From contig NZ_JALKAN010000001.1 of the NCBI RefSeq assembly GCF_023015965.1, positions 1,572,160 to 1,636,159 of the forward strand: a stretch of DNA of 64,000 nucleotides. The letters run 5' to 3'. Below the pieces are notes generated by a model that worked only from the letters and a program-made list of their open reading frames with translations, did no database searches and was not told the origin of the DNA. Below, piece by piece: positions 26,165 to 36,152 of this stretch (position 1 is its first letter; each line of letters opens with the position of its first letter). This stretch comes from Allomuricauda sp. F6463D. GTDB taxonomy: Bacteria; Bacteroidota; Bacteroidia; Flavobacteriales; Flavobacteriaceae. The translations under genes and the position numbers were made by a program.

Positions 26165-26443
26165 TCAGAATTTATTATGAATTCTGTTTTGTTCTAAAAC
26201 CTGCATAATTTCCTGATAGTCGTAGTATAAAACCCCACCAATTTTGGTAAAAGGCAATGTGCCATTTATACGCAGGTTTTGCAAAGTTCCTGGAGAGATG
26301 CCTAAAAGCTCTCTAACCTCTGGAGATTTGAGCCACTTTTTAGCAGGCTGCCCGTTTTGGTTTTGTAAAAGTTGCTTGATGTCTTCGAGTAATTCCAATT
26401 TGAATTCCATCAAGTCTTCTGTAGTGATGATAGTTGCTCCCAT
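26165..26443 (-). CDS. Excisionase-like helix-turn-helix protein
   Basis: A 92-residue protein with a short N-terminal helix and a MerR/excisionase-type HTH (WLKSPEVRELLGISPGTLQNLRINGTLPFTKIGGVLYYDYQEI). Such proteins are standard in Bacteroidetes conjugative elements and control excision or the transfer genes. The frame can be extended ten codons to a GTG at 26473; the ATG at 26443 is preferred. It is the first gene of the small replication operon. Confidence 0.85.
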   Translation of the reverse strand: MGATIITTEDLMEFKLELLEDIKQLLQNQNGQPAKKWLKSPEVRELLGISPGTLQNLRINGTLPFTKIGGVLYYDYQEIMQVLEQNRIHNKF

Positions 26444-26689
26444 TTGTAAAACGATTTTAATAAAAGAGGCCACCGCCTTACTATCACCTAATTTGATGGC
26501 CTCTCTACTGATTTGACTTTCGTTTTACAAAATTGATAGGGTTTGGTGATTTTTATTCACAAGATATGGCGTCTTGGGTATTATTTTTTACTCATTTTCA
26601 ATAGGTTATATTAGATGGATTTAGGTTTTCGTTGAGCCCATGATAACTACAAAAACATATAAATAGAATGAGATGCTCTGTGAAAAGCA

Positions 26690-26720
26690 AAACACCCAAG
26701 ATAGACTATCTTGGGTGTTT
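26690..26720 (-). terminator. Terminator after rteC
   Basis: 14-bp perfect stem with core ACACCCAAGATA / TATCTTGGGTGT and a 3-nt loop; it overlaps the rteC stop codon region and is followed on the minus strand by a short T-tract. Confidence 0.8.
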
Positions 26721-27561
26721 AATTATCGGTTTCATCCATGCGTTTCATCAATTCTTCCTTCAGGATGTTCAAAAACTTGGTTCTACCATTTTTTCGCATT
26801 CTTATTTCCAAAAATACCCTATAATAGTCACCCAAATCAATTCTGAAAATTCGTTCTACAAAATATGCAATATCCTTGATGTCAGCTGTTCCGTTATTAA
26901 TAGCATCTGTACTATGTAAGGCATATATCAACTCTATCAAATAAATTTTATGGGCAGTCCAGGTAAGCCTCGTTTTTTTGTGCAACATACCTTCACCGAA
27001 ATGATTTCTATTATTTTCCAATTTGTCAATTTCCCTCTTTAAATGGATAATAAGGAGGTCGTAGGCTAAAATTGTTGCGACGGTACCATCATGACTTGTT
27101 GAAAACTGTTCATCTTCAAAAAAGTGGAAATTCTCAGGAAAAAGACGAATATCTGCTTCACTTCTTAAAAAATAATGTTTGTCGAATGAAGTTGCCCCTC
27201 TTCTGTAATAGTGATAAAAATCTAAGTTCTCATTGAAAAAAGTCTGTAGTTTGTCTATATGGGAATTAAAATATTTTACTTGTGTTTTTCTACTACTTCT
27301 TGGACGTTTACTTTCCAGGTTGAAAAGTTTTGCATAGTAAATCAGTTTGCTATAAATATATGGTTTTATGTTTTTGAAAAAGTTGATTTCGTCAACCTGA
27401 GATTGGAACCCCTGGCTCAAAACCTCGGTTCTAACTTCCGATAATATAGTTTTAACTAGTTTTATACCTTTTTCAGCAATAAAAAGGGGATTTTCAATTC
27501 CAGACTCAATAGTATCGAGTTCTGTGTTTAACCTCTTAATTGTTTCTTCATAAAACTTCAA
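26719..27561 (-). CDS. RteC-family regulator of conjugative element excision/transfer
   Basis: A 280-residue protein of the RteC family. Recognisable features are the central FLRSEADIRLFPENFHFFEDEQFSTSHDGTVATILAYDLL and the C-terminal IKDIAYFVERIFRIDLGDYYRVFLEIRMRK. RteC of CTnDOT activates the excision operon after tetracycline induction; no RteA/RteB partners are seen here. The start is a TTG (27561), since no ATG lies near the expected N-terminus. A terminator overlaps its 3' end. It supports the view that this region is derived from a CTnDOT-like conjugative element. Confidence 0.9.
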   Translation of the reverse strand: MKFYEETIKRLNTELDTIESGIENPLFIAEKGIKLVKTILSEVRTEVLSQGFQSQVDEINFFKNIKPYIYSKLIYYAKLFNLESKRPRSSRKTQVKYFNSHIDKLQTFFNENLDFYHYYRRGATSFDKHYFLRSEADIRLFPENFHFFEDEQFSTSHDGTVATILAYDLLIIHLKREIDKLENNRNHFGEGMLHKKTRLTWTAHKIYLIELIYALHSTDAINNGTADIKDIAYFVERIFRIDLGDYYRVFLEIRMRKNGRTKFLNILKEELMKRMDETDN

Positions 27562-27721
27562 TTTCTTAAACTTTTTAGAATTTCAATGATACAAATGGAT
27601 TTATTAAGATCCTTTTCTCCGTTGCAAACCATTTAGTAAACCCTTCTTTTGATGTGCTAAAGACTTTTCTGTGTCACCTCCAATACGGCTCAAATATTCA
27701 ATGGGTTTCTGTAGTTTACTT

Positions 27722-29716
27722 TTATCTTTTTTTAAACGTCAATAATCGTAGCGCATTAATAACTACAATTAAGGTTGAACCTTCGTGGATAGCTACGGCA
27801 ATTCCTATACTTGCCCATCCCATAATCGTAGATGGTATAAGTAGGGCTACAATTCCAAGGCTTATCCATAAATTTTGCCTTATTATGGATTTGGAGCTTT
27901 TACTTAAGCCAATGGCAAAAGGCAGAACCTCCAATTTATCTGCCATTAATGCGATATCAGCAGTTTCCAATGCCACATCACTACCGGCAGCTCCCATGGC
28001 AATGCCTACCGTACTGTTCGCCATGGCAGGAGCGTCGTTTACTCCGTCACCAATCATCGCTATCCTCTTTTCTTGTAAAGCCAGTTGCTTTATAGCCTCA
28101 ACTTTTTCTTCTGGGAGTAAACTTCCCCTAGCTTCAGTCAATCCTATTTCTTGAGCTACGGCATCTGCTACTTTTTGGTTGTCGCCTGTAAGCATAATCA
28201 TTTTTTTGATGCCTATTTTCTTTAGTTGTACTAAGGTTTCTTTTGCTTTTTCTCTAGGCGTATCCATTAGCCCCAATATGCCTATGAATTCATTTCCAAG
28301 TTTTATCAACATCGTTGTCTTTCCTTCTCCTTCCAATGAATGTACTTTTTCAGCCACTTCTTTTGGAACACCATTGTCTGTATCATCAAACAGCTCTAGA
28401 TTGCCAATGTAAACGTGTTTGCCTTGATATTCTGCTTTGATGCCTTTCCCTTGTATAGCTTCTGTATTACTCGCATTGGGGATATTCATATCTGGAGATA
28501 ATTTCGTTTTCCCATCTCTAACTACTGCTTTGGCTAATGGATGGTCGCTCAGCTCCTCAACGGCAATAGCTACTTTTAGTAAGTCTTCTTTTTTGATGCC
28601 GCCAAAACCAATGGTATCGGTCAGTTTTGGTTTCCCTTCGGTAAGAGTCCCCGTTTTATCAAATGCCAAGGCAGTTAAGGAGCCTAAATCTTCCAACGGT
28701 CGCCCCCCTTTTATCAAAACCCCTCCACGGGCTGCCCTAGCTACACCACTTAGTACTGCCGATGGTGTTGAAATAGCCAATGCACAAGGGCTTGCAGCGA
28801 CTAAAACTGCTAAGGAACGATATAAGCTTTCGTTCCAAGTTTCATCAATGATTAGAAAAGCAAAATTAAGTAGGATGACCAGCAGGATTACCGAGGGCAC
28901 GAAGATTTTTTCGAATTTATCGGTCAACAATTGCGTAGGTGACTTTTGCTCTTGTGCATTTTGAACCATGGTTACCAATCTGCTCAGAGTAGAATCCTGT
29001 GCTTCTTTAATGACTTTTACTTCTAAAACATTGTTTCCATTTATGGTTCCTGAAAACACCAGGCTTTCTTCGGGGATATTGTTATGGTTCTCATAATTTA
29101 TATCTGGATTTTCTATGGCCTTTTTATCTACAGGAACGCTCTCTCCCGTAATAGGTGCCTGATTTATGCTACTTGATCCACTAACAATAATACCATCTGC
29201 TGAAATTTTACTGTTAGGACGAATAACAATGACATCTCCAATTTTTAAGGTCTCGATGGCTACTTCTTCAGTTTTCTTTCCTTTTTTCAACAATGCCGTT
29301 TTAGGGGCTAAATCAGTAAGGGCCGCAATGGATTTTTTTGCTTTTCCCATAGCATAATTTTCCAAGGCATGGCCCAAACTAAAAAGGAACAACAATAAGG
29401 CACCTTCTGCCCATTCTCCTAAATAAGCTGCGCCTGCCGCAGCCACAAGCATTAAAAAATCAATTTCAAACTCACCTTTTGAGATTTTTGTAATGGCTTC
29501 TTTTAAGGTAAAATACCCTCCAAAAAAGTAAGCTGAAATATATAATCCAAAAGGAATATTACTTGAAATACTTCCATATTTTTCCAGTAAATATCCTGTG
29601 ATTAAACAAATACCACTTAAAATTGCAAAATAGAGCTCCGTGTTTTTTCCAAAAATACCTCCGTGGTCATGGTTGTGACCATCTTCTTTGTGGTGTTTTT
29701 CGCTTTTATTCATCAT
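27722..29716 (-). CDS. P1B-4-type heavy-metal-exporting P-type ATPase
   Basis: A 664-residue metal pump. Visible elements are a His-rich cytosolic N-terminus (HHKEDGHNHDHG), the actuator motif TGES, the SPCAL motif in the sixth transmembrane segment, phosphorylation site DKTGTL, the HP motif (LSDHPLAKA) and GDGVNDAP, with HEGST in the penultimate segment. SPC plus HEGS/GT defines the P1B-4 group, which exports Co2+, Zn2+, Cd2+ or Fe2+ depending on the member. No N-terminal HMA domain is present, also typical for the group. It follows a Fur-family gene by 11 bp and the CzcB-like operon, so it is likely part of zinc/cobalt/cadmium resistance. Confidence 0.93.
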   Translation of the reverse strand: MMNKSEKHHKEDGHNHDHGGIFGKNTELYFAILSGICLITGYLLEKYGSISSNIPFGLYISAYFFGGYFTLKEAITKISKGEFEIDFLMLVAAAGAAYLGEWAEGALLLFLFSLGHALENYAMGKAKKSIAALTDLAPKTALLKKGKKTEEVAIETLKIGDVIVIRPNSKISADGIIVSGSSSINQAPITGESVPVDKKAIENPDINYENHNNIPEESLVFSGTINGNNVLEVKVIKEAQDSTLSRLVTMVQNAQEQKSPTQLLTDKFEKIFVPSVILLVILLNFAFLIIDETWNESLYRSLAVLVAASPCALAISTPSAVLSGVARAARGGVLIKGGRPLEDLGSLTALAFDKTGTLTEGKPKLTDTIGFGGIKKEDLLKVAIAVEELSDHPLAKAVVRDGKTKLSPDMNIPNASNTEAIQGKGIKAEYQGKHVYIGNLELFDDTDNGVPKEVAEKVHSLEGEGKTTMLIKLGNEFIGILGLMDTPREKAKETLVQLKKIGIKKMIMLTGDNQKVADAVAQEIGLTEARGSLLPEEKVEAIKQLALQEKRIAMIGDGVNDAPAMANSTVGIAMGAAGSDVALETADIALMADKLEVLPFAIGLSKSSKSIIRQNLWISLGIVALLIPSTIMGWASIGIAVAIHEGSTLIVVINALRLLTFKKR

Positions 29717-29727
29717 ATCTCAATGTT

Positions 29728-30144
29728 TTAATCCATATTACATTTTTCACAAATGCCTTTTACCGTAAGGTTCATATCTTCTGATATATAACCTTTGGGA
29801 AGGTTGATTTGTGGGATTTTATAATCTGTCAAGCATACCGTTTCTTGGCATGTGTTGCATCTAAAATGTAGGTGCAGGTCATTATTTTCCTTAGAAGTAG
29901 AATGATTTTCACAAATAGCATATTTTATGATACCAGTGCCATCTTCTATCGAATGTACCAATCCAATTTCTTCAAATGTTTTTATAGTCCGATAGAGCGT
30001 ACTTCGCTCAGAGGTTTTAAAGTCTTTTTCCAGTTCGCCTAAGCTTATGGCATTTTCTCTATTCACCAATAATTTATATACCAATAATCGCATTGCAGTA
30101 GGGCGAACCCCTTTATCTTCTAGTATTTTTACAATTTGTTCCAT
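29728..30144 (-). CDS. Fur-family metal-responsive transcriptional repressor
   Basis: A 138-residue Fur-superfamily protein: N-terminal winged helix (GVRPTAMRLLVYKLL to RSTLYRTIKTFEEIGLVH), then the dimerisation/metal domain with HLHFRCNTCQETVCL and a second CxxC (GICEKC), which together form the structural zinc site. Whether it senses zinc, iron or another metal is not readable, but the position 11 bp upstream of a P1B-4 ATPase gene favours Zn/Co regulation of efflux. It is transcribed toward the ATPase. Confidence 0.9.
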   Translation of the reverse strand: MEQIVKILEDKGVRPTAMRLLVYKLLVNRENAISLGELEKDFKTSERSTLYRTIKTFEEIGLVHSIEDGTGIIKYAICENHSTSKENNDLHLHFRCNTCQETVCLTDYKIPQINLPKGYISEDMNLTVKGICEKCNMD

Positions 30145-30334
30145 TTTATTAAGTGTTGCCAGTAATGATTGATAATCCTTAGCATTTTATTTCATTTTGC
30201 TAGTGAATTCATTTTTATCATTTTCCTTATTTCATGAATTGCTTTTTGAATGGGCCTGCCGTTTTATCTTCCTTATGGACGAAATCGAACAGACCCTTAC
30301 CAACCAATCAATCAAAATCAATTTTTATATTTTA

Positions 30335-31576
30335 TTAATGACTATGCGACGTTTCGCTTTTTTGCATTTCCGATATTAAGTAGTAGGCATTGTTGAATAC
30401 CACTTGAACATCCTCAACAAGCGGTTCCAATAGTTTTATTTCCACCCAGCCATCTTCAGTTATTCCTGTACGGATTTCAAGAGGTTTTAACTCCCATTCA
30501 ACCTTACCATCTTCCAAATGTTTTTGTGCTGTAAAAATGAACGGTTTTCCACCTTCTTCTATAATGGCATCTTCTGGTAAGGCCGTCACCGGTGCCTCAC
30601 CAGTCCTTATTTTTCCATTGATATACATTCCAGGGATAAGGAAATCTTCTTTTTTATCTATTTCTGCGTGTATGTGTACGGCCTTGGGGTTCTGTTCAAA
30701 TTGCTTTCCTACGGAATAAATTTCACCGGTAAGGTTGCTATTGGGAACCGATTCTAACGTAAAAGAGATTTTCTGTCCCTTTTTAACCTTATGGATGTCC
30801 TTTTCAAAAACCATTAGATCCGCATGAATATGCTCATTATCCACAATTTCAAACATAGGGGTTTGCGATGCTACATACTGTCCCATTTGAACTTTTACTT
30901 TCTCTATATAACCAGCAATAGGGCTTGTTACCGGAATATATTCGTAAATTTCACCGTTCCTTATTTTTGAAGCACTTATGTTCAATTGTCGTAACTGAGA
31001 TTCATAGCCTTTTACCTCTGCTTTAATCGATTGGTATTCAGACTCCGTTTGTTGAAACGTTTTTCCCGAACCTACCTTTTCTTCATATAATCGTTTTTGG
31101 CGTTCGTATTCTTTTTCCAAAAACTGCATCCTGTTATAGGTTTTTATATAATTGGTCTGGATTTGGGACAGGTCGGGGTGGGAAAGGTATGCCAAGGTCT
31201 GTCCTTTACGCACTTTATCGCCTTCTATAACTTTGATGCTGCTTACGTTACCACCCAAAATAGCAGTTACCGTAGCTTCATACTGTGGTGGCACCTCCAA
31301 TTGTCCGTTGGCTTTAACCACACCTGAAAGCGATTTTGTTGGTAAAGCACCTACTTTAATGCCCAAGCTATTGAATTTTAGCTCGGATAAATGCACTGCT
31401 TCGCCTTCTTCGGAACTCTCTTCGTTTTCTTCGTATTCCTCTCCTTCTTTATGGTCATGGGTTTCTTCTGTTTTTGAGGCTTCCTCCCCTACCGCTTGTT
31501 CTGTTTCTTCTTTGCAGCCCATAAAAAGGGCAAGCACTAGAGACAGCATTAAAATCATTATTATTTGCGTTTTCAT
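30335..31576 (-). CDS. CzcB-like RND efflux periplasmic adaptor (lipoprotein)
   Basis: A 413-residue membrane-fusion protein with a lipoprotein signal (MLSLVLALFMGC) and a His/Glu-rich linker (THDHKEGEEYEENEESSEEGE) suited to metal capture. It then shows the biotinyl-lipoyl half-motifs (VIEGDKVRKGQTLAYL and VTSPIAGYIEKVKVQMGQYV) around a coiled-coil hairpin, and a C-terminal beta-barrel and MP domain. The last residues SHSH are again His-rich. It sits 13 bp downstream of the RND pump gene and completes a tripartite CzcCBA-type exporter of divalent cations. Confidence 0.92.
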   Translation of the reverse strand: MKTQIIMILMLSLVLALFMGCKEETEQAVGEEASKTEETHDHKEGEEYEENEESSEEGEAVHLSELKFNSLGIKVGALPTKSLSGVVKANGQLEVPPQYEATVTAILGGNVSSIKVIEGDKVRKGQTLAYLSHPDLSQIQTNYIKTYNRMQFLEKEYERQKRLYEEKVGSGKTFQQTESEYQSIKAEVKGYESQLRQLNISASKIRNGEIYEYIPVTSPIAGYIEKVKVQMGQYVASQTPMFEIVDNEHIHADLMVFEKDIHKVKKGQKISFTLESVPNSNLTGEIYSVGKQFEQNPKAVHIHAEIDKKEDFLIPGMYINGKIRTGEAPVTALPEDAIIEEGGKPFIFTAQKHLEDGKVEWELKPLEIRTGITEDGWVEIKLLEPLVEDVQVVFNNAYYLISEMQKSETSHSH

Positions 31577-31589
31577 CTTATTATTTGTC

Positions 31590-34500
31590 TTAATTTTTAT
31601 TTGGATTCTTCAGGTAATATTCGAGTTGGTAACGGCTGTCCAAGTAGCTGTTGAAGGCTTCCCAAGCGTTTACTTCAATACGAATGACGTCCCTTATATT
31701 CTGTAAGAAAGTTACATAGTCGATGGCTCCTTCCTTAAAGGCCAATATGGTACCTTTTTGCTGTTCTTTGGCCAATGGAAGTGCTTTGTTTTTATAATAA
31801 CTCCACGAAGTCTGCCATTTTATAAAATCTTCACACATATTTTCATAGGCCGTTTTTACCTTTAGCTTTTCGGTATAAAAATTCTCTTCTGCTATTTTTT
31901 TGTCAATTTTTGCCTTTTGCGCTCTTCCTAAATTGGCACCAAAAAACAATGGAATTTGTATACCCACTTGATATTGATAAAATCCTGATTGTCCATTGAT
32001 TTGCTGCCTGCCGTATTGTGCTTGAAACTTTGGCAGGAACTCGGATTTTTGTACCTTGGTAAATGCCTTAGCTACCTGTATTTGCTGCTTTGAGGCTTGA
32101 AGTAATGGATGGTTTTCCAAGGATGTCGATCTATAATCAAATGGAGCTTCTAAAGATTCCAATGAAACATTTGGTACACTGTACAACGTATCGCTGGCAA
32201 ACCATTGGTTTAACTGTTGCAATGCTTTGTTGTATTCCCTAAAAGCCTGTTCTTTTTGAATTTTGACCTCATTGGCTTGATTAGATGTTGCCAAATATTC
32301 TAAATTGGAAGTAGCTTCGGTTTCATACCTGATTCTGGCTGCTCTCTCAATATCCTGAAAAACGGAGTCCATTCGATTATAGACCAGATATGTCTTCCGT
32401 TTTGTGTACACATTTGCCCAAGCCCTGCTTACCTCTCGTTCCACTTCTAGGGCAGTTAGGTTGACTAGGTTTTCCGCCAAATGGATACGTTCCTTTTGCA
32501 ACTTTAATTTGGGAACGATCCCAAACACATTGATGTCCTGCTGTTGCACCCCGATGGTATTGGACACACCATTTTCTCCATTGCCTTCTTCTTCCTTTCC
32601 AGTAAATATTTGGGTATTTCCAAAATCAAAGGCAGTTTTTCGCATCGCTTTCTCTCCTTCAATTCCAAGTTTTACGGCTTTTAAACTCGGGTAATTGGCA
32701 ATGGCCATTTTCTTGGCTTTTTCCAGGCTTATCGTTGGCAAACTATCCTGTAGGATTACTTTGTTTTCCAATGTACCTTCTTGAGCAGAAGCTGGAATCG
32801 CAAAACCCAATATGCATCCCATGATTAAAACGGTAGCTATAGCACTTGGTTTTAATGAAGAAAGCTTCTTTTTGCTTTTGTTTTCTCCCCGTTTTTCAAT
32901 GAATGTATATAAAATTGGAAGTACAATCAGTGTTAGTAAAGTCGCCGTCAACATCCCTCCAATAACTACGGTTGCCAATGGTCGTTGTACTTCGGCACCA
33001 GCCGATGATGAAAATGCCATCGGCATAAAACCTAAAATATCTGTAGTTGCTGTTAACATAATTGGTCGTATTCTTTCTTTGGTTCCTGTTACTATTCTTT
33101 CCCGTATGCTTGTTACACCTTCTTCCTTTAGGGAGTTAAATCGATTTATAAGCACCAATCCGTTCAGAACGGCAACTCCAAATAGCACTATAAAACCTAC
33201 CCCTGCAGAAATACTGAATGGCATGTCCCGTAACCACAGGGCAAATATGCCGCCGATGGCCGCCAATGGAATAGCGATGTATATCATTATGGATTGTGAA
33301 AACGATTTTAGGGCAAAATACAGGAGCACAAAGATTAAAAACAGTGCTATGGGTACTACGATGGTCAACCGTTCTTTGGCACGTACTAGGTTTTCAAACT
33401 CTCCTCCGTAGGTAATATAATAGCCTGGAGGTAGGTCCAACTCAGCATCCAATTTCTGTTGAATATCGGTTACAACGGATTCCACATCACGTCCTCTTGT
33501 ATTTATACCTACGTAGGTTCTACGAAAAGTATTGTCGCGGGATATCTGCATGGGCCCTGGCACATAGCTTATGTCTGCTACTTCCTTGATGGGAACTTGG
33601 GTGTCATCGGGCAAATCGACATATAAAGCGCGTAAATTTTCGATGCTTTTGCGGTGCTCCTCATCAAATCGGATAACCATATCAAAGCGTTTTTCCCCTT
33701 CAAAAATGACCCCCGCATTACCACCAGCGAATGCGGCACTTATATAATTGTTTACTTTCTCGATATCCAGTCCGTACTGTGCCATCTTTTTTCGATTGTA
33801 CCTTACGGTCATCTGTGGCAAGCCTGATGTCCGCTCTGGATTGACATCACCCACGCCTGGAACGGTTTGGATAATAGCCGCCATTTCTTCTGCCTTTTTG
33901 GAAAGGACTTCTAAATCTTCGCCATACAATTTAACGGCAACGTCTTCCCGTACTCCTGTTAGCAGTTCGTTAAAACGCAGTTCTACAGGTTGGCTAAATA
34001 CTAGGTTTACCCCTGTAAGTTCACTATCTAGTTTATCCTTGATTTTATCGATGAGTTCTTCTTTTGATTTTGCCGAAGTCCATTTACTCATATCTTTTTC
34101 CAGGATGATGAACATATCGGCAATATCCATCGGCATCGGGTCGGTAGGGATATCGGCAACACCAATTCTGGCAACTGCTGTCTTTACTTCTGGAAAGTTC
34201 TCGATAAGGACACTTTCTATTTTGTTTGATACATCGATAGCTTCTGTTAATCCTGTTCCCGATCTTAACAGTGCTTGCATGGCAAGGTCTCCTTCGTCCA
34301 ATTGAGGTACAAATTCGCCTCCCATTCTTGAGAACACAAATCCTGAAACAAGAAGTAAAACTATAGCTGCTCCTACAACTAAGGATTTTGCTTTTAATGC
34401 TCCTTTTAAAAGGGGTAGATAGACTTTTTGGATGCTTCCTATAATGTTATCACTGATTTTTTCCAGCCAACTTTCAAATTTCCCGAACCAATTGTTTTTG

Positions 34501-36029
34501 TTTTTAACGGGTTTCATAAATAAAGCGGACATCATTGGAACATAGGTCAGGCAGAGGAAAATAGCCCCAATCATGGCAAATCCAAAAGTAAAGGCCATAG
34601 GGCGGAACATCTTTCCTTCAACTCCTGTTAAAAAAAGAATAGGCGCAAATACGATTAGAATGATAATTTGGCCGAAAAAAGCAGAGCCCATCATGGTGCT
34701 TCCCGCATCATAGGCGACTTCATCCATAATACCTTGATTGAATTTGAGCTTACCGGAACGTATTCGTTTTTGGATTTCATAAACCGTCCCTTCTATGATA
34801 ATTACAGCTCCGTCTATAATGATTCCAAAATCGATAGCTCCCAAACTCATTAAGTTGGCCCAAACACCAAATTGTTTCATCAAGATAAAAGCAAAGAGCA
34901 ACGATAGGGGTATGGTTGTGGCGGTTATCAATCCGCCCCTTAAACTTCCCAATAAAAAGACCAGGGCAAAAATGACGATAAGTGCACCTTCCAAAAGGTT
35001 TTGTGTTACGGTACTGGTGGTTCGTTCTATGAGATTGCTTCTATCCAAAAAGGGTTTGATTTCCAACCCTTCAGGTAAAGACTTTTCAACGTTTTGCATT
35101 CTTTCCTGGACATTGGCAATCACTTTATTTGGATTAGCTCCTTTCATCATCAACACCATTCCGCCAACGGCTTCGCGACCATCTTGGGTAAAGGCTCCGT
35201 AACGTACTTGGTTTCCAAATTGTACTTTTTCCGTAGCATCTCCTATGGTAATCGGGAGTCCATTTTCATTTTTTATGGCGATGGCCTTGATATCCTCCAA
35301 AGACCTTATGAGTCCTTCCCCTCGGATGAAGTTTGCCATTTTACCTTTTTCAATATAGGCACCTCCTGTATTGACATTGTTCCTTTCCAAAGCGGTAAAT
35401 ACCTCGGATATGGAAACACCTATAGCATTTAGCTTTTCGGGGTTTATGGCTATTTCGTATTGTTTTATGTTGCCACCAAAAGAGTTGACTTCCACAACAC
35501 CATCCAAGAGTGTCATTTGGCGTTTTACGATCCAATCCTGGATGGTACGTAGGTCGGTAGGGGAGTATTTGCTTTCAAAGCCCTTTTTTGGTTTTATGGT
35601 ATATTGGTATATTTCTCCTAATCCAGTGGTAATCGGTCCCATGGAAGGGTTCCCGAATTTTTCTGGGATGCTTTCCCTAACCTCGTTCAGCTTCTCCTGT
35701 ACCAATTGTCTGGGTTTGTAAATGCCCATGTCATCATCGAATACGATGGTCACTACGGAAAGTCCAAAACGGGAAATGGAACGGATTTCGGTTACATTGG
35801 GCAAGTTGCCCATGGCCAGTTCCACGGGATAGGTCACGAATTGTTCAATATCTTCGGTAGCGAGGTTTTCAGATACGGTGATGACCTGTACCTGGTTGTT
35901 TGTGATATCTGGCACCGACCCCAGATTTACGGTAGACATGGACCAAATACCGGTTATGATAAGAGCCAATGTCAGTAGTCCAACAATAAATTTATTATTG
36001 ATGGAGAATACAATGATTTTATTTATCAT
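31590..36029 (-). CDS. CzcA/CusA-type RND pump fused to a TolC/CzcC-type outer-membrane factor
   Basis: A 1479-residue fusion. Residues 1 to about 1040 are a heavy-metal RND permease (MINKIIVFSINNKFIVGLLTLALIITGIW; DFGIIIDGAVIIIEG in TM4; late segments GVAVLNGLVLINRF). Around residues 1055-1080 there is a second hydrophobic stretch ending in an Ala-x-Ala site (GCILGFAIPASAQEG). From about 1090 to the end lies a TolC-like domain (TISLEKAKKMAIANYPSLKA to LQNIRDVIRIEVNAWEAFNSYLDSRYQLEYYL). CzcA-CzcC fusions are known in Bacteroidetes. The internal signal-peptide-like segment could allow cleavage into separate pump and outer-membrane parts. DFGxxxD without CusA Met triads suggests Zn/Co/Cd rather than copper. 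Confidence 0.93.
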   Translation of the reverse strand: MINKIIVFSINNKFIVGLLTLALIITGIWSMSTVNLGSVPDITNNQVQVITVSENLATEDIEQFVTYPVELAMGNLPNVTEIRSISRFGLSVVTIVFDDDMGIYKPRQLVQEKLNEVRESIPEKFGNPSMGPITTGLGEIYQYTIKPKKGFESKYSPTDLRTIQDWIVKRQMTLLDGVVEVNSFGGNIKQYEIAINPEKLNAIGVSISEVFTALERNNVNTGGAYIEKGKMANFIRGEGLIRSLEDIKAIAIKNENGLPITIGDATEKVQFGNQVRYGAFTQDGREAVGGMVLMMKGANPNKVIANVQERMQNVEKSLPEGLEIKPFLDRSNLIERTTSTVTQNLLEGALIVIFALVFLLGSLRGGLITATTIPLSLLFAFILMKQFGVWANLMSLGAIDFGIIIDGAVIIIEGTVYEIQKRIRSGKLKFNQGIMDEVAYDAGSTMMGSAFFGQIIILIVFAPILFLTGVEGKMFRPMAFTFGFAMIGAIFLCLTYVPMMSALFMKPVKNKNNWFGKFESWLEKISDNIIGSIQKVYLPLLKGALKAKSLVVGAAIVLLLVSGFVFSRMGGEFVPQLDEGDLAMQALLRSGTGLTEAIDVSNKIESVLIENFPEVKTAVARIGVADIPTDPMPMDIADMFIILEKDMSKWTSAKSKEELIDKIKDKLDSELTGVNLVFSQPVELRFNELLTGVREDVAVKLYGEDLEVLSKKAEEMAAIIQTVPGVGDVNPERTSGLPQMTVRYNRKKMAQYGLDIEKVNNYISAAFAGGNAGVIFEGEKRFDMVIRFDEEHRKSIENLRALYVDLPDDTQVPIKEVADISYVPGPMQISRDNTFRRTYVGINTRGRDVESVVTDIQQKLDAELDLPPGYYITYGGEFENLVRAKERLTIVVPIALFLIFVLLYFALKSFSQSIMIYIAIPLAAIGGIFALWLRDMPFSISAGVGFIVLFGVAVLNGLVLINRFNSLKEEGVTSIRERIVTGTKERIRPIMLTATTDILGFMPMAFSSSAGAEVQRPLATVVIGGMLTATLLTLIVLPILYTFIEKRGENKSKKKLSSLKPSAIATVLIMGCILGFAIPASAQEGTLENKVILQDSLPTISLEKAKKMAIANYPSLKAVKLGIEGEKAMRKTAFDFGNTQIFTGKEEEGNGENGVSNTIGVQQQDINVFGIVPKLKLQKERIHLAENLVNLTALEVEREVSRAWANVYTKRKTYLVYNRMDSVFQDIERAARIRYETEATSNLEYLATSNQANEVKIQKEQAFREYNKALQQLNQWFASDTLYSVPNVSLESLEAPFDYRSTSLENHPLLQASKQQIQVAKAFTKVQKSEFLPKFQAQYGRQQINGQSGFYQYQVGIQIPLFFGANLGRAQKAKIDKKIAEENFYTEKLKVKTAYENMCEDFIKWQTSWSYYKNKALPLAKEQQKGTILAFKEGAIDYVTFLQNIRDVIRIEVNAWEAFNSYLDSRYQLEYYLKNPNKN

Positions 36030-36103
36030 GTAATAAAAAGATTAATTCAGTTAAACTTTTCGCCGAAGTTTGCATGAGACAAAATCAACGAAATGAAAAT
36101 ATT

Positions 36104-36121
36104 GACCTATCAGTATAGGTC
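36104..36121. promoter_or_regulatory. Palindromic site upstream of the czcA fusion gene
   Basis: GACCTATCAGTATAGGTC is a perfect 7-bp inverted repeat with a 4-bp centre, 75 bp before the RND gene start. A second small stem, AGGATA/TATCCT, lies at 36127-36142. An operator is more likely than a terminator because no T-run follows. Confidence 0.5.
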
Positions 36122-36152
36122 TGAAAAGGATATAGTTATCCTAAAAACTGAA

